Source: Natrialba asiatica DSM 12278 (lineage in GTDB: Archaea > Halobacteriota > Halobacteria > Halobacteriales > Natrialbaceae). Taken from it: a DNA stretch of 64,000 nt. Below the pieces are notes generated by a model. The model did no database searches. It was not told where the DNA came from and saw only the letters and a list, made by a program, of their open reading frames with translations. The number at the start of each line of letters is the position of its first letter. Positions within the stretch are counted from its first letter, which is position 1. The position numbers were made by a program, and so were the translations under genes. Positions 45,563 through 54,551 of the stretch are shown here, in pieces. The DNA is taken from positions 219,775 through 283,774 of the forward strand of contig NZ_AOIO01000040.1 in assembly GCF_000337555.1 (NCBI RefSeq), given 5' to 3'.

Positions 45563-46747
45563 CTACCACCAGCGGTTTTCGACCAATCGGTCGATCGCCT
45601 CCCGAATCGTCGCCTCGTTCCGCGAGAACGTAAACCGAATCCAGTCGGATGCCTCCTCGGCGTCGGTGTAGAAGCTACTCCCCGGCACGGCGGCGACGCC
45701 GGCCTCCCGGATCAGCCGATAACAGAACTCGATGTCGTCCTCGTCGGTCGGGTATCGCGTCAGGATGTAGTACGCGCCGTCGGGTTTGACGGGGGCAAGT
45801 CCTGCGTCCTGCAGGCCCTCGTAGAGCAAGTCGCGACGCCGCTCGTAGGAGTCGGCGAGTTCAGTGTAGTAGGAGTCGGGGAGCGACAGCGCCTCGACGC
45901 CGGCGCGCTGGAACGGCGTTGGCGCGCAGATACTCGTGTAGTCGTGGATCTTCCGGAGTTCTTTCGAGAGGTACTCGGGTGCGAGACAGAAGCCGACGCG
46001 CCAGCCGGTGACGCTGAACGTCTTCGACATGCCGGTACAGACGACGGTTCGGTCGGCGAGGTCGCCGACTTCGACGGGGCTGACGTAGTCGTCCGTGTAG
46101 ACGATGTGCTCGTAGATTTCGTCGGTGAGGACGATGAGGTCGTGCTCGAAGACGATTTCCTCGATGCGCTCGAGTTCCTCGCGCGAGAACACCTTCCCGG
46201 TGGGATTCATCGGGGTGTTGAGCACGAGGATGCGGGCGTCCGCGGCGGCCGCGGCGAGTTCGTCGACGTCGATGGTGAGGTCGTCGGTGATGTCGATCGG
46301 GACCGCGGTCGCGCCGGCGAACTGGCTCGCCGGAATGTAGCTCTCGTAGACGGGTTCGAAGTAGACGACCTCGTCGCCGGGGCCGGCGAGTGCGAGCATG
46401 GTCGACATGAGGGCCTCGCTGGTGCCGCTGGTGATCGTGACCTCGGTTTCGGGGTCGTACGCGACGCCCTTCCACTCGGCGTAGCGCTCGGCGACGGCCT
46501 CGCGGAGTTCGGGCAGGCCCCAGGTGATGGTGTACTGGCTGTCGGTTTCGACGGCCTCCTGAGCGGCGGCCTTGATTTCGGGGGGCGTCTCGTCCTCGTC
46601 GGGGATGCCCTGCGAGAGGTTGATCGCGCCGCGGTCGATCGCCTCCCTGGTCATCTCGCGGATCACGGACTCGGCGACGCCCGCTGTTCGGGCGCTGCCG
46701 ACTGCGTCGGCCGTTTCAAGTGTTCCGGCGGGTGGTTCTCGTTCCAT
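45563..46747 (-). CDS. class I/II pyridoxal-phosphate aminotransferase
   Basis: A 394-residue fold-type I aminotransferase. The lysine is in CTGMSKTFSVTGWRVG, with NTPMNPTGKVFSREELERI and VLTDEIYEHIVY as further family blocks. Substrate specificity is not obvious. It starts 4 bp after the agmatinase-like gene and so is co-transcribed with it. A plausible role is removal of an amino group from a product of polyamine or arginine-derived metabolism, but that is inference from position. Confidence 0.9.
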   Translation of the reverse strand: MEREPPAGTLETADAVGSARTAGVAESVIREMTREAIDRGAINLSQGIPDEDETPPEIKAAAQEAVETDSQYTITWGLPELREAVAERYAEWKGVAYDPETEVTITSGTSEALMSTMLALAGPGDEVVYFEPVYESYIPASQFAGATAVPIDITDDLTIDVDELAAAAADARILVLNTPMNPTGKVFSREELERIEEIVFEHDLIVLTDEIYEHIVYTDDYVSPVEVGDLADRTVVCTGMSKTFSVTGWRVGFCLAPEYLSKELRKIHDYTSICAPTPFQRAGVEALSLPDSYYTELADSYERRRDLLYEGLQDAGLAPVKPDGAYYILTRYPTDEDDIEFCYRLIREAGVAAVPGSSFYTDAEEASDWIRFTFSRNEATIREAIDRLVENRWW

Positions 46748-46751
46748 CGTC

Positions 46752-47756
46752 TCACTCCGCGAACTGTCGTTCGAGTAGCGTAACCAGCAGGTACGCGGCG
46801 AGTTTCTGGGTGCCCTCGTCGGTGTCGTACCGGGGTGCGACCTCCATCATATCGACGGCGCTGACCGCGTCGGTCGCACCGAGCACTTCCATCGTCTTGA
46901 GCGCCTGGTGGGCCGTCAGCCCGCCCGGAACCGGCGTGCCAGTTCCCGGCGCAACGCTCGGGTCGACGCCGTCGATGTCGAAGGAGACGTACACCGCGTC
47001 GGTTCCCTCGGCCGCCGACGCGACCGCGTCCGCGACGACCGACGTGATTCCCTGGTCCTCGACGTCGCGCATCGTGTAGAGATCGAGTCCGGTCTCCTCG
47101 GCGAACTCGAAGAACTCGGGCGACTCGTAGCCGCGGATGCCGACCTGGCTGACGTTCCCGTAGTCGACGTACTCGGAGTCGGCGATCAGGGCCGTACTGG
47201 AGCCGTGGAAGTCGGTTCCGAAGACGGGACTCTCCGAGGTCGTATCGGTGTGTGCGTCGATCTGGACGAACCCGACGTCGTCGTAGTTCCTCCCCTCGGC
47301 GAAGCCGCGAACCGCGGGGAACGTACAGTAGTGGTCGCCGCCGAGCATGACCGGAAACGTCTGGGACGCGACCGTCGCCACGTGCGCGGTGATGCTCTCG
47401 GCCGTCGTCTCGCCGTCCATCGGGAAGACCGGCACGTCACCGCAGTCCGCGACGGTGAGGTCGTCGAAGTTCACCTGCTTGCCGGTCTGCATGTTCGTTA
47501 ACCCACCCTTGTAGTCCGAGAGATACGCCCACCAGCCGCTCGCTCGTCGAATCGCCGTCGGGCCGTACCGGGTCCCGGGCCGATTCGAGACCGCCCCGTC
47601 GTAGGGAACGCCGAGAACCGCCGCGTCGACGTCCGTCACATCGTCGATGTTCCGCGCGTCTCCCTTGAGAAACGTCCCCAGTCCGGCGTAGGCTAGTTCG
47701 ACGCCGGCACCGTCGACCGACTCCCGAAAGGCCGCTGCGGGATTGTAATTCGTCAC
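46752..47756 (-). CDS. agmatinase-type ureohydrolase
   Basis: Dinuclear-manganese hydrolase that releases urea from a guanidino compound. Metal ligands are visible: GGDHY (His142), QIDAHTDT (Asp167, His169, Asp171) and SFDIDGVDPSVAPGTGTP (Asp260, Asp262). It has 334 residues, close to agmatinase; guanidinobutyrase and other relatives are not excluded by the motifs. Start is GTG, overlapping by 3 bp the stop of a 36-codon upstream ORF. First conserved enzyme of an operon with the class I aminotransferase. The dyad at 47877-47890 lies in its promoter region. Confidence 0.88.
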   Translation of the reverse strand: MTNYNPAAAFRESVDGAGVELAYAGLGTFLKGDARNIDDVTDVDAAVLGVPYDGAVSNRPGTRYGPTAIRRASGWWAYLSDYKGGLTNMQTGKQVNFDDLTVADCGDVPVFPMDGETTAESITAHVATVASQTFPVMLGGDHYCTFPAVRGFAEGRNYDDVGFVQIDAHTDTTSESPVFGTDFHGSSTALIADSEYVDYGNVSQVGIRGYESPEFFEFAEETGLDLYTMRDVEDQGITSVVADAVASAAEGTDAVYVSFDIDGVDPSVAPGTGTPVPGGLTAHQALKTMEVLGATDAVSAVDMMEVAPRYDTDEGTQKLAAYLLVTLLERQFAE

Positions 47757-47863
47757 CGGTCAGCCCCCGTTTCGTGCGTCTCGATCGCGTTCCTGCCAGT
47801 ACGCCGGTCGTCCGTCGTCCGGCCGGTCGCTCGCAGCTGCGTCCACGACAGTTTGGGTGTCAT
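47753..47863 (-). CDS. short leader ORF (36 codons) coupled to agmatinase gene
   Basis: MTPKLSWTQLRATGRTTDDR begins a 36-residue basic peptide whose TGA overlaps the GTG of the agmatinase-like gene (GTGA). Its ATG lies 14 nt downstream of the GGCAA-N4-TTGCC dyad, and a TATA-like CCTTATTG is at 47915-47922. The composition is unlike nearby proteins, so it may be a translated leader rather than a functional peptide, or only chance. Confidence 0.35.
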   Translation of the reverse strand: MTPKLSWTQLRATGRTTDDRRTGRNAIETHETGADR

Positions 47864-47876
47864 AATTTCACATCCC

Positions 47877-47890
47877 GGCAAGTGGTTGCC
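47877..47890. promoter_or_regulatory. dyad GGCAA-N4-TTGCC (site A), candidate operator
   Basis: GGCAAGTGGTTGCC is a perfect inverted repeat with 5-bp arms. It sits about 25-38 nt downstream of a minus-strand TATA-like box (47915-47922) driving the agmatinase operon, and about 95 nt before the divergent regulator gene. A near-identical site lies at 54338-54351. The same TTGCCACC flank follows both. Confidence 0.55.
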
Positions 47891-47984
47891 ACCCTATCCG
47901 TTTCGCGACAGGGACAATAAGGTTACGCCATCGCCCAACCTAGTAACCCAAACCTTGGTGGTCACCCTCGCCCACTGTCTGTGC

Positions 47985-49034
47985 ATGCCACCGGAACTCG
48001 ACAGACGAACGTACGATCTCCTTCGACTCGTCGATCGCCACGGCCCGATCGGCAGCATCCAGCTCGTCGAGTTGATGCAACTCCACGGCTACGACATCAA
48101 AGACCGCACGATCCGGCTCACGCTCTCCGATCTCGACGACCTCGAACTCACCGAGAAGGTCCCCGGCCAGGGTCGGCGACTGACCCAACGCGGCCGCAAC
48201 GAACTCGAACAGGGCGACGTGAGCAGCCGCCTCGAACAGATCCGCGCCCGGATCGCCGCGCTCACGAGCCGCGTGAGCTACGATCCCATCGAGGACACCG
48301 GCGCACTCGTCGCCTCGGCCGCCCACCTCGAATCCGACGCCGTCGACGACGCGCTCGAACTCGTCTCCCGCCTCGAATCGCTCCCGCTCGGTCCCATTCC
48401 GATCTCTCTCGAGGACAGCGCACCCGGCGAACCCGGTGATACGCGATTGCTCGTCCCCTCGAGCATCACGCTCGACGGCGTCCTGCTCGCCCACGGCGTC
48501 AACGCCGACCTCACGACCGCCGGCATCCTCGAGTACGAACCCGTCCACGTCGACGACGAGTTCAGCGACGGCGACCGACAACTCCAGAGCGGCGGTCGGA
48601 TCACGCGCTACGTCGACGTGATCAACGGCGAGGGGTCGTCGATCGACGTGATCTCGCTGCTGATCGAGGCCGGGCGCACCGACGTGTTGACGCTGCTCGA
48701 AACCGAGAGCGAGGGGCCGGGACTTCTCGTCGGCGACGGCCGACAGTTCCCGATCAACCGGTACGAGGAAGCCCGCGACCTCGCGGTCGCGAGTCGTGAC
48801 GCGATCGGCGGCGTCCTCGACTTTCGCCGCCCGCGCGAACAGGACAAACTACCGAACGGCAGTTCGGCCTGGGCGTTCGGCTCGCTTACCTACGTCGGCG
48901 TCGGTGAACTCGTGCTCGCGGCGCTCAGCGAGGCCGGCCTGACCGACGAGTGGGACACGTTGTACGGCACGGTCGAACGGAACTCGTTCGAACCGGTCGC
49001 GGCGGTTGCGCCGACGGCGGCGATCGGCGATTGA
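47985..49034 (+). CDS. NrpR-like regulator, winged helix plus DUF128 (copy 1)
   Basis: A 349-residue DNA-binding protein. Residues about 1-70 form the NrpR-type winged helix (LDRRTYDLLRLVDRHGPIGS, DLELTEKVPGQGRRLTQRG); the DUF128 effector domain follows (about 95-330). In methanogens NrpR represses nitrogen genes and responds to 2-oxoglutarate; ligand and targets here are unknown. The ATG at 47985 is chosen since upstream residues are non-coding. It is divergent from the agmatinase operon. A paralogue (54552-55559) shares most of the DNA-binding domain pattern, suggesting similar operators. Confidence 0.85.
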   Translation: MPPELDRRTYDLLRLVDRHGPIGSIQLVELMQLHGYDIKDRTIRLTLSDLDDLELTEKVPGQGRRLTQRGRNELEQGDVSSRLEQIRARIAALTSRVSYDPIEDTGALVASAAHLESDAVDDALELVSRLESLPLGPIPISLEDSAPGEPGDTRLLVPSSITLDGVLLAHGVNADLTTAGILEYEPVHVDDEFSDGDRQLQSGGRITRYVDVINGEGSSIDVISLLIEAGRTDVLTLLETESEGPGLLVGDGRQFPINRYEEARDLAVASRDAIGGVLDFRRPREQDKLPNGSSAWAFGSLTYVGVGELVLAALSEAGLTDEWDTLYGTVERNSFEPVAAVAPTAAIGD

Positions 49035-49141
49035 GTCCGGTATCGCGGCTCGCGACGATAATTCGGCGAGAATAAAGATGAATTCCGGTGGCAACCGACA
49101 CGCCCGCTCGGCCAGCGGGCGACGGCTGAACTCGCGTCGCG

Positions 49142-50089
49142 CTACTCGGTGTTCGCGTCCGTTCCCTGTTCGTCTCGCTGCGCTGTCCCGTAGATCGCCG
49201 GCCGTCGGGACGCGAGCACGTCGTCGTAGTCGGTCAGTTTCTTCGCCCGTGCCCGTTCGAGCGCGCACTCGGCGCCGAGTTCGTACTCGCCGGTCGTCGC
49301 TGCCGGTCCCGCGAGGGGGACCCCCTCCGGGTCGAGAATAACGCTCTGTCCTTCGAAGGTGACGCCGCGTTCGGTGCCGGCGCGGTCCGCACACGCGACG
49401 AACACGCGATTCGAGTTCGCGTGGGCGAGCGCTTGGTGGACGCCGACGGTCCAGCCGCCGGGTCGAGTCGGAGCGTCGTCCGGCGTTCCTGGAACCCAGT
49501 TGGTCGGAACGGCGATAATATCGACGCCGGCGCGGGCCTGTGCGATCGTGAGTTCCGGAAACCAGAGGTCGTTACAGATCTGGACGCCGAGGCGACCGAA
49601 CGGCGTATCGACGACCGCGAGGTCGGTTCCGGGGTCGAACCAGCGGTGTTCCTCGTTCCAGCGGTGGACTTTTCGGTACACGGCCTCGACGCCGGACGGC
49701 GAGACGACGAGCGCGCTGTTGTAGTACGCGTCCCCGTCGGCTTCCGGTACGCCGCCGACGATCCAGGTGTCGGTATCGGCGGCGACGTCGCTCCACGCCC
49801 GGGCCGTCTCGCCGTCACGCGGTTCCGCCATCGACGCGACCTCCGTTTTTGACTCGAAGACGTACCCCGAGGTTACGAGTTCGGGGAAGACGATCAGGTC
49901 GGCGTCGGCGTGCTCGCGGACGAGTTCAACTGTGCGGTTGCGATTGCGTTCGACGGCACCGAACTCGGGGGTGAGCTGGACGGCGACGATTCGGGCGTCG
50001 GTTGCGGGGGGTGCATTCGCGTCCGTGCCCGACGCCTTCGCATCTGCGTCCGTTTCTGTTCCCGCTCCCGAATCCGGTTCCGCCGTCAC
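49142..50089 (-). CDS. carbon-nitrogen hydrolase (nitrilase superfamily)
   Basis: A 315-residue amidase with the Glu-Lys-Cys triad: Glu70 in VFPELVTSG, Lys140 in YRKVHRWNEEH and Cys172 in VQICNDLWFPE. It resembles N-carbamoylputrescine amidases and omega-amidases, fitting the polyamine context, but specificity is unproven. The first 30 residues are a low-complexity Thr/Asp/Ala linker. Start is GTG overlapping the permease stop (GTGA), so it is translationally coupled to the transporter. It is the last gene of potD-potA-permease-hydrolase. Confidence 0.86.
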   Translation of the reverse strand: MTAEPDSGAGTETDADAKASGTDANAPPATDARIVAVQLTPEFGAVERNRNRTVELVREHADADLIVFPELVTSGYVFESKTEVASMAEPRDGETARAWSDVAADTDTWIVGGVPEADGDAYYNSALVVSPSGVEAVYRKVHRWNEEHRWFDPGTDLAVVDTPFGRLGVQICNDLWFPELTIAQARAGVDIIAVPTNWVPGTPDDAPTRPGGWTVGVHQALAHANSNRVFVACADRAGTERGVTFEGQSVILDPEGVPLAGPAATTGEYELGAECALERARAKKLTDYDDVLASRRPAIYGTAQRDEQGTDANTE

Positions 50090-52086
50090 TCCCAGATCCC
50101 TCCGGAGAGCCTGTCGATAGCCGTCATCACGACGACCGTCAGGAAGATGAAGACCACGCTGGCGGCCGCGATGGTCGGCGGGTAGGAGTACCGCAGCTGG
50201 TTGAAGATCTGGATCGGAATCGTCTGAACGAGGAACAGCGACAGCAGCCACGCGATGATGTACTCGTTCAGCGAGAGGATGAACGCGAACAGCGCGCCCG
50301 AGACCACGTTCGCCCGGATCAGCGGGTACGTGATCGTCCGGATCGTCCGGAACGAGGACGCGCCGAGGTTCATCGCGGCTTCCTCGTAAGTGCGGTCGAT
50401 CTCGTCTAATCCCTGCGAGATCAGGATGAACGGGAACGGGGCGTAGAAGATCCCGTGGGCGATGATGATGCCCAGCCGCGAGCCGGCGAGCGCGAAGCCG
50501 CCGATCTCGAGTTCGAGGAAGAACACGAGGAACGCGACCCCGATGATGACCGGCGGAAGCAGAATGGGTAACACGCCGAGCGTCCCGTAGATCGTCCCCC
50601 ACCGGTAGTCGAAGCGGTCGAGCGCGAACGCGAGTCCGCCGCCGATCGTCGTGCTCAGTAGCGCGGCGGCCCCGGCGATCGTGAGACTGTTGAGCAACGC
50701 GTTTCGCCAGTCAGCGGTTCCGAAGAACTCGGCGTACCACTGCAGGGAGAACCCGCCCGGCGGGAACGTGAGGAACTCTTCGGGCGTGAACGAGACCGCG
50801 ATGATGATTGCGAGCGGGAGGACGACGTACACCATCACCGCTGCGACGTACGCTCGGAACGTCACCCAGATGATGGACTCGCGCGTGTTCGCGTCGATCC
50901 GCGTGACCACCGAGTCGAGTGCAGCCGCAAGTCGGCTCCCCGCGGCGGTCAGCCCGACCGTCGCCGCCGCGGTTCCGAGTCCGCTCCGGAACCGGGTCAG
51001 CGGTCCGGGGGCGGACGAACGCGCCGGCTGCGACCCGCCGTCCGTCGCTATTTCTTCGGTGCCGCCGAGGCTCGCCGTCGTCACGTTCGTCACGCGGATC
51101 AGCACCCAGAGGAACACCAGCACGACGACGATGAGCCCGATGCTCATCGCCGCGCCGAACGGATAGTTGCTCTCGCTCATGACCTGTTGCTCGATCAGCA
51201 CCGGCAGCGTTCGCTGTGCGGAACTGCCGAGGAGCCGCGGCAGGACGTACGAGCCGAGCGCCAGGATAAAGACGAGCGCAGTGCCGCTCATGACGCCGTT
51301 TTTCGACAGCGGCAGCGTCACTCGCCGGAACGTCTTTGCCGGTCCTGCGCCGAGGTTCTTCGACGCCTCGAGCAGTTCGCCGTCGAGATTCCGCAAGCTG
51401 CTGTAGAGGGTGAGGATCATGAACGGCAGGAAGACGTAGACCATGCCGGCGACCAGCCCCCAGTAGCCCGGGTAGAACGACTGCGGTTCGTCGAGGAGTC
51501 CGAGTGCGACGCCGGCCGAACTCAGGATTCCCCCCGAAGCCAGGATGACCTGCCAGGCGTAGGCCCGGATGACGTAGGTCACCCACAGCGAGGAGATGAT
51601 CGTAATGAGCAGCACGCTCCGCAGCCACGGTCGATTCATCCGCGCGAGATAGTACGCCATCGGATAGCCGAGCAACAGCGAGAGCCCGGCCGTGACGAGC
51701 GCGAGTTCGACCGTCAGCCAGAGCTGCCCGAGATACAGGCCGGGTTCGACGAACGGCCACGTCGACGTGAAACCGATGTCGAGGAACCGGGCGTAGTTCT
51801 CGAGCGTAAACCCGATCCGGTACCGTCCGCCAGGAATGTTCTCCCAGAAGCTGAAGACGACCAGCATACACAGCGGGATGAAGAAGACGGCGACCAGCCA
51901 GAACAGCGGATACGACAGCGCGTACCACTTCGCTCTCGATTTCAGGCCCGCACGGCCGGATTCGCCCGAACTGGACGGTTCTGCAGTGGATGCCTCTGTG
52001 TCGCTCGCAGCGGTCGCTGCGTCGGTGGTGGTGGCAGTTCCGGTTCCAGTTCCGGCATCGGACGAAGTGTCTGGACGATTCGTCAT
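50086..52086 (-). CDS. fused PotB-PotC ABC permease for polyamines
   Basis: A 666-residue permease combining both halves of a spermidine/putrescine-type transporter. N-terminal half (about 50-340) has its EAA loop EASKNLGAGPAKTFRRVTLP at 240-259; the C-terminal half (about 405-666) has EEAAMNLGASSFRTIRTITY at 568-587. Each half has about six helices. A Ser/Thr/Ala-rich 70-residue linker joins them. The N-terminal 45 residues are low complexity. PotB and PotC are usually separate; here one chain makes the heterodimer. It abuts potA (0-bp gap) and overlaps the hydrolase gene by 4 bp. Confidence 0.9.
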   Translation of the reverse strand: MTNRPDTSSDAGTGTGTATTTDAATAASDTEASTAEPSSSGESGRAGLKSRAKWYALSYPLFWLVAVFFIPLCMLVVFSFWENIPGGRYRIGFTLENYARFLDIGFTSTWPFVEPGLYLGQLWLTVELALVTAGLSLLLGYPMAYYLARMNRPWLRSVLLITIISSLWVTYVIRAYAWQVILASGGILSSAGVALGLLDEPQSFYPGYWGLVAGMVYVFLPFMILTLYSSLRNLDGELLEASKNLGAGPAKTFRRVTLPLSKNGVMSGTALVFILALGSYVLPRLLGSSAQRTLPVLIEQQVMSESNYPFGAAMSIGLIVVVLVFLWVLIRVTNVTTASLGGTEEIATDGGSQPARSSAPGPLTRFRSGLGTAAATVGLTAAGSRLAAALDSVVTRIDANTRESIIWVTFRAYVAAVMVYVVLPLAIIIAVSFTPEEFLTFPPGGFSLQWYAEFFGTADWRNALLNSLTIAGAAALLSTTIGGGLAFALDRFDYRWGTIYGTLGVLPILLPPVIIGVAFLVFFLELEIGGFALAGSRLGIIIAHGIFYAPFPFILISQGLDEIDRTYEEAAMNLGASSFRTIRTITYPLIRANVVSGALFAFILSLNEYIIAWLLSLFLVQTIPIQIFNQLRYSYPPTIAAASVVFIFLTVVVMTAIDRLSGGIWE

Positions 52087-53232
52087 CTATTCCTCCACGA
52101 TACGGCAGTCGGTGGCCCCGATGGACACCGTCACCCGGTCCCCGGGGCCTCGTTCGTCCAACCCGCTCCGTCGGACGACGACGAGTTCGCGACCGGCGTC
52201 GGTTTCGACGCGGAACTCGACGCTGCTGCCCAGGTGGCGTTTGAAGGTGATCTCGCCCTCGAAGACGGTTTCGGGTGCGGGTTGCGTGCCGCCGTCGGCG
52301 CTCGGGTTCGTACTCGCGCTGACGGTAGCGTTTGCGGCCGCGTCCGCATCCGATTCGGCCGCCCCAGCGAATCGAATTCGTTCCGGTCGCACGATGACCG
52401 AGACGTCGTCGCCGGTCGAGACGCCGTTCTGAGCCGTCGCCTGCACCGTCACATCGGCACACTCGACGGTCGCGTAGCCGTCTTCGATCGCCGTTACCGA
52501 CCCGTCGAAGATGTTCGCCGTTCCGAGGAAGTCCGCGACGAATCGGGAATCGGGGTCGTTGTACACGTCCTCCGGCGGGCCGACCTGTTCGAATTTCCCG
52601 TCGTTCATGACCGCCAGCCGGTCCGACATCGTCAGCGCTTCCTCCTGGTTGTGCGTGACGAAGACGGTCGTAATCCCGATCTCCTGTTGGATACGGCGGA
52701 GTTCGACCTGCATCTGCTCGCGCAGTTGCTTGTCCAGACTCGCCAGCGGCTCGTCTAACAACAGCGCCTTCGGCCGCGGTGCGAGCGCCCGTGCCAGGGC
52801 GATTCGCTGCTGTTGGCCGCCCGAGAGCTGATCCGGGGTTCGATCGCCGACGCCGGGCAACTCGACGAGTTCGAGCATCTCCTCGACGCGCGCGTCGATC
52901 TCCTCGTCGGTGTACTCGCCCGCCGCTTCCATCCCGTAGGCGATGTTCTCGTGGATGGTCATGTGCGGGAACAGCGCGAAGTCCTGGAAGACCATCCCCG
53001 TGTCGCGCTCGTACGGCGGCGCGTCGGTCACGTTCTCGCCGTCGATCCGAATGCTGCCGTCCGTCGGCGTTTCGAAGCCCGCAATCGTCCGAAGCGTCGT
53101 CGTCTTCCCGCAGCCGGAGGGCCCGACGAGCGTGACGAACTCGCCGCTCTCGATGTCGATGTCGACACCTTTGACCGCGAGGACGCCGCCCGGATACCGC
53201 TTCGTCACGCCCGCGAGTGAAATTCCACTCAT
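52087..53232 (-). CDS. potA: polyamine-type ABC transporter ATP-binding protein
   Basis: A 381-residue ATPase energising the fused permease. Walker A is GPSGCGKTT (37-45), the signature LSGGQQQRIALARAL (about 135-149) and Walker B LLLDEPLASLDK. The C-terminal region (about 235-381) is a TOBE domain with an Ala/Asp-rich insert. The same family includes iron and sulfate transporters, so the substrate rests on PotD and neighbours. It starts 6 bp after potD. Confidence 0.92.
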   Translation of the reverse strand: MSGISLAGVTKRYPGGVLAVKGVDIDIESGEFVTLVGPSGCGKTTTLRTIAGFETPTDGSIRIDGENVTDAPPYERDTGMVFQDFALFPHMTIHENIAYGMEAAGEYTDEEIDARVEEMLELVELPGVGDRTPDQLSGGQQQRIALARALAPRPKALLLDEPLASLDKQLREQMQVELRRIQQEIGITTVFVTHNQEEALTMSDRLAVMNDGKFEQVGPPEDVYNDPDSRFVADFLGTANIFDGSVTAIEDGYATVECADVTVQATAQNGVSTGDDVSVIVRPERIRFAGAAESDADAAANATVSASTNPSADGGTQPAPETVFEGEITFKRHLGSSVEFRVETDAGRELVVVRRSGLDERGPGDRVTVSIGATDCRIVEE

Positions 53233-53238
53233 ACCCGA

Positions 53239-54342
53239 TCAGTTGGTGATGAACTCTTCCCAGCGTTGATTGACCCAGTCCTCCTCCTCGACGTAGAGGT
53301 CGTAGTTCGGCGTGATCGCTTCGTCGGGACCCGGGCCGGCGATCTGTTCGTAGAGTTCGTCGTCGATTTCGGAGTGTTCGCGGTCGATCGTCGGACTCGT
53401 ATAGAGGTTTTCGGCGAGTCGGTCCTGGACCGCGGGCTGGCTCGCGTAGTCGATGAACTGCCGGGCTTCCTCCGACAGATCGGTGCTTTCGAGGGTGACC
53501 CAGAGCCCGGAGTCGAGTACGGATCCCTCTTCGACGAAGTTCGACTGCACCGGCGCGCCGTCGTCTTGCATGACGCGCGTGATGTCACTGTAGAGCATCC
53601 CGGCTGGGACTTCGCCGTCCCGAAGGCGCTGCTGGAAGTCCGCCTCGTTCTCGTACCACATATTCGCCTGGTCGGTGACTCCCTGTAGCTCTTGAAACAC
53701 CTCCTCGACGCCGTCGCGGTCCTGCAGGATCTCGGGGTCGTCGAACCGCAGTTCCGCGGTGATATCGAGCAGGAACGAGTTCGACGCGTAGCCGAGCAGG
53801 CCGAGCGTATTCTCGTACTGGTCGTCCCACAGCGCCTCCCAGCTATCGACCGGCTCCTCGATAACGTCCGTGTTCTGGACGAGGTTAATGTACCAGGAGA
53901 GCGCGCCGACGGCCGGAATGCCGCCGTCGCCCTCCATGACGAGGTCGTCGCTGATGTACTCCAGATTCTCGAAGTCGTCTTCACTCCAGATGTGCCACAG
54001 ATTGGAGTTTAGCCCCTTCAGAACGCCGGTCTGTGCCATGATGGCGACGTCGACCGGTGCCTGTCCGGCGCTGACGGCGTTTTCGTACTGCGTCAGCGCC
54101 TCTTCGGAGGTCGGCTGCGCCTCGGACTCGACCTCGATATCGTGTTCGTCCGAGAAGGCCGGGAACAGTTCTTCGTCCATCACCTCTTGGAACACGCCGC
54201 CGTAGACTGCAACCGTCAGCGCATTCCCGCCACTATCGAGCATCCCTATACAACCGGCAAGCCCACCGAGAGCCGCGGCGCCTCCCACCGCCGCGCTCGT
54301 GCGAAGGAACTCCCGCCGCCCGTTCGTGTTTTGTGCTGGCAT
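53239..54342 (-). CDS. potD: polyamine-type ABC transporter substrate-binding lipoprotein
   Basis: A 367-residue Tat-exported lipoprotein: RREFLRTSAAVGGAAALGGL is followed by AGC (Cys31). The mature protein has the type II periplasmic binding fold of the PotD family, with TVAVYGGVFQEVMDEELFPAF after the lipobox. It captures the substrate outside and delivers it to the fused permease. The ligand is inferred as a polyamine or related amine from homology and neighbouring enzymes; thiamine or Fe-type binding proteins are distant alternatives. The start codon lies inside the dyad at 54338-54351. First gene of the transporter operon. Confidence 0.86.
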   Translation of the reverse strand: MPAQNTNGRREFLRTSAAVGGAAALGGLAGCIGMLDSGGNALTVAVYGGVFQEVMDEELFPAFSDEHDIEVESEAQPTSEEALTQYENAVSAGQAPVDVAIMAQTGVLKGLNSNLWHIWSEDDFENLEYISDDLVMEGDGGIPAVGALSWYINLVQNTDVIEEPVDSWEALWDDQYENTLGLLGYASNSFLLDITAELRFDDPEILQDRDGVEEVFQELQGVTDQANMWYENEADFQQRLRDGEVPAGMLYSDITRVMQDDGAPVQSNFVEEGSVLDSGLWVTLESTDLSEEARQFIDYASQPAVQDRLAENLYTSPTIDREHSEIDDELYEQIAGPGPDEAITPNYDLYVEEEDWVNQRWEEFITN

Positions 54343-54351
54343 ACTATTGCC
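54338..54351. promoter_or_regulatory. dyad GGCAT-N4-TTGCC (site B) over the potD start
   Basis: GGCATACTATTGCC matches site A (47877-47890) in arms, 4-nt spacing and TTGCCACC flank, with one arm mismatch. It covers the potD start codon and lies about 28 nt downstream of a minus-strand TATA-like element (cttatgta, 54379-54386). Binding here would block initiation. Confidence 0.55.
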
Positions 54352-54551
54352 ACCTACCCACAGTATCCTGGCTATCCCTACATAAGTGTTCCCACAGTAC
54401 GGTATGACGTACCACCATTCTTTCGCCCGGAGAGGGGTTGAATGAGATTAGCGGGGTTGTGAACTTCCGAACTACCAATTCTCGCTTATGCGGGTACTAT
54501 CTGGCTATTCAGCGATAGTGCGGCGTCGATATCGAGTTCAATTTCGACGAT

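Noticed and set aside
51187-52758. A 523-codon plus-strand frame opposite permease and potA
   Set aside because: Antisense to the transporter genes; charged low-complexity translation without motifs.
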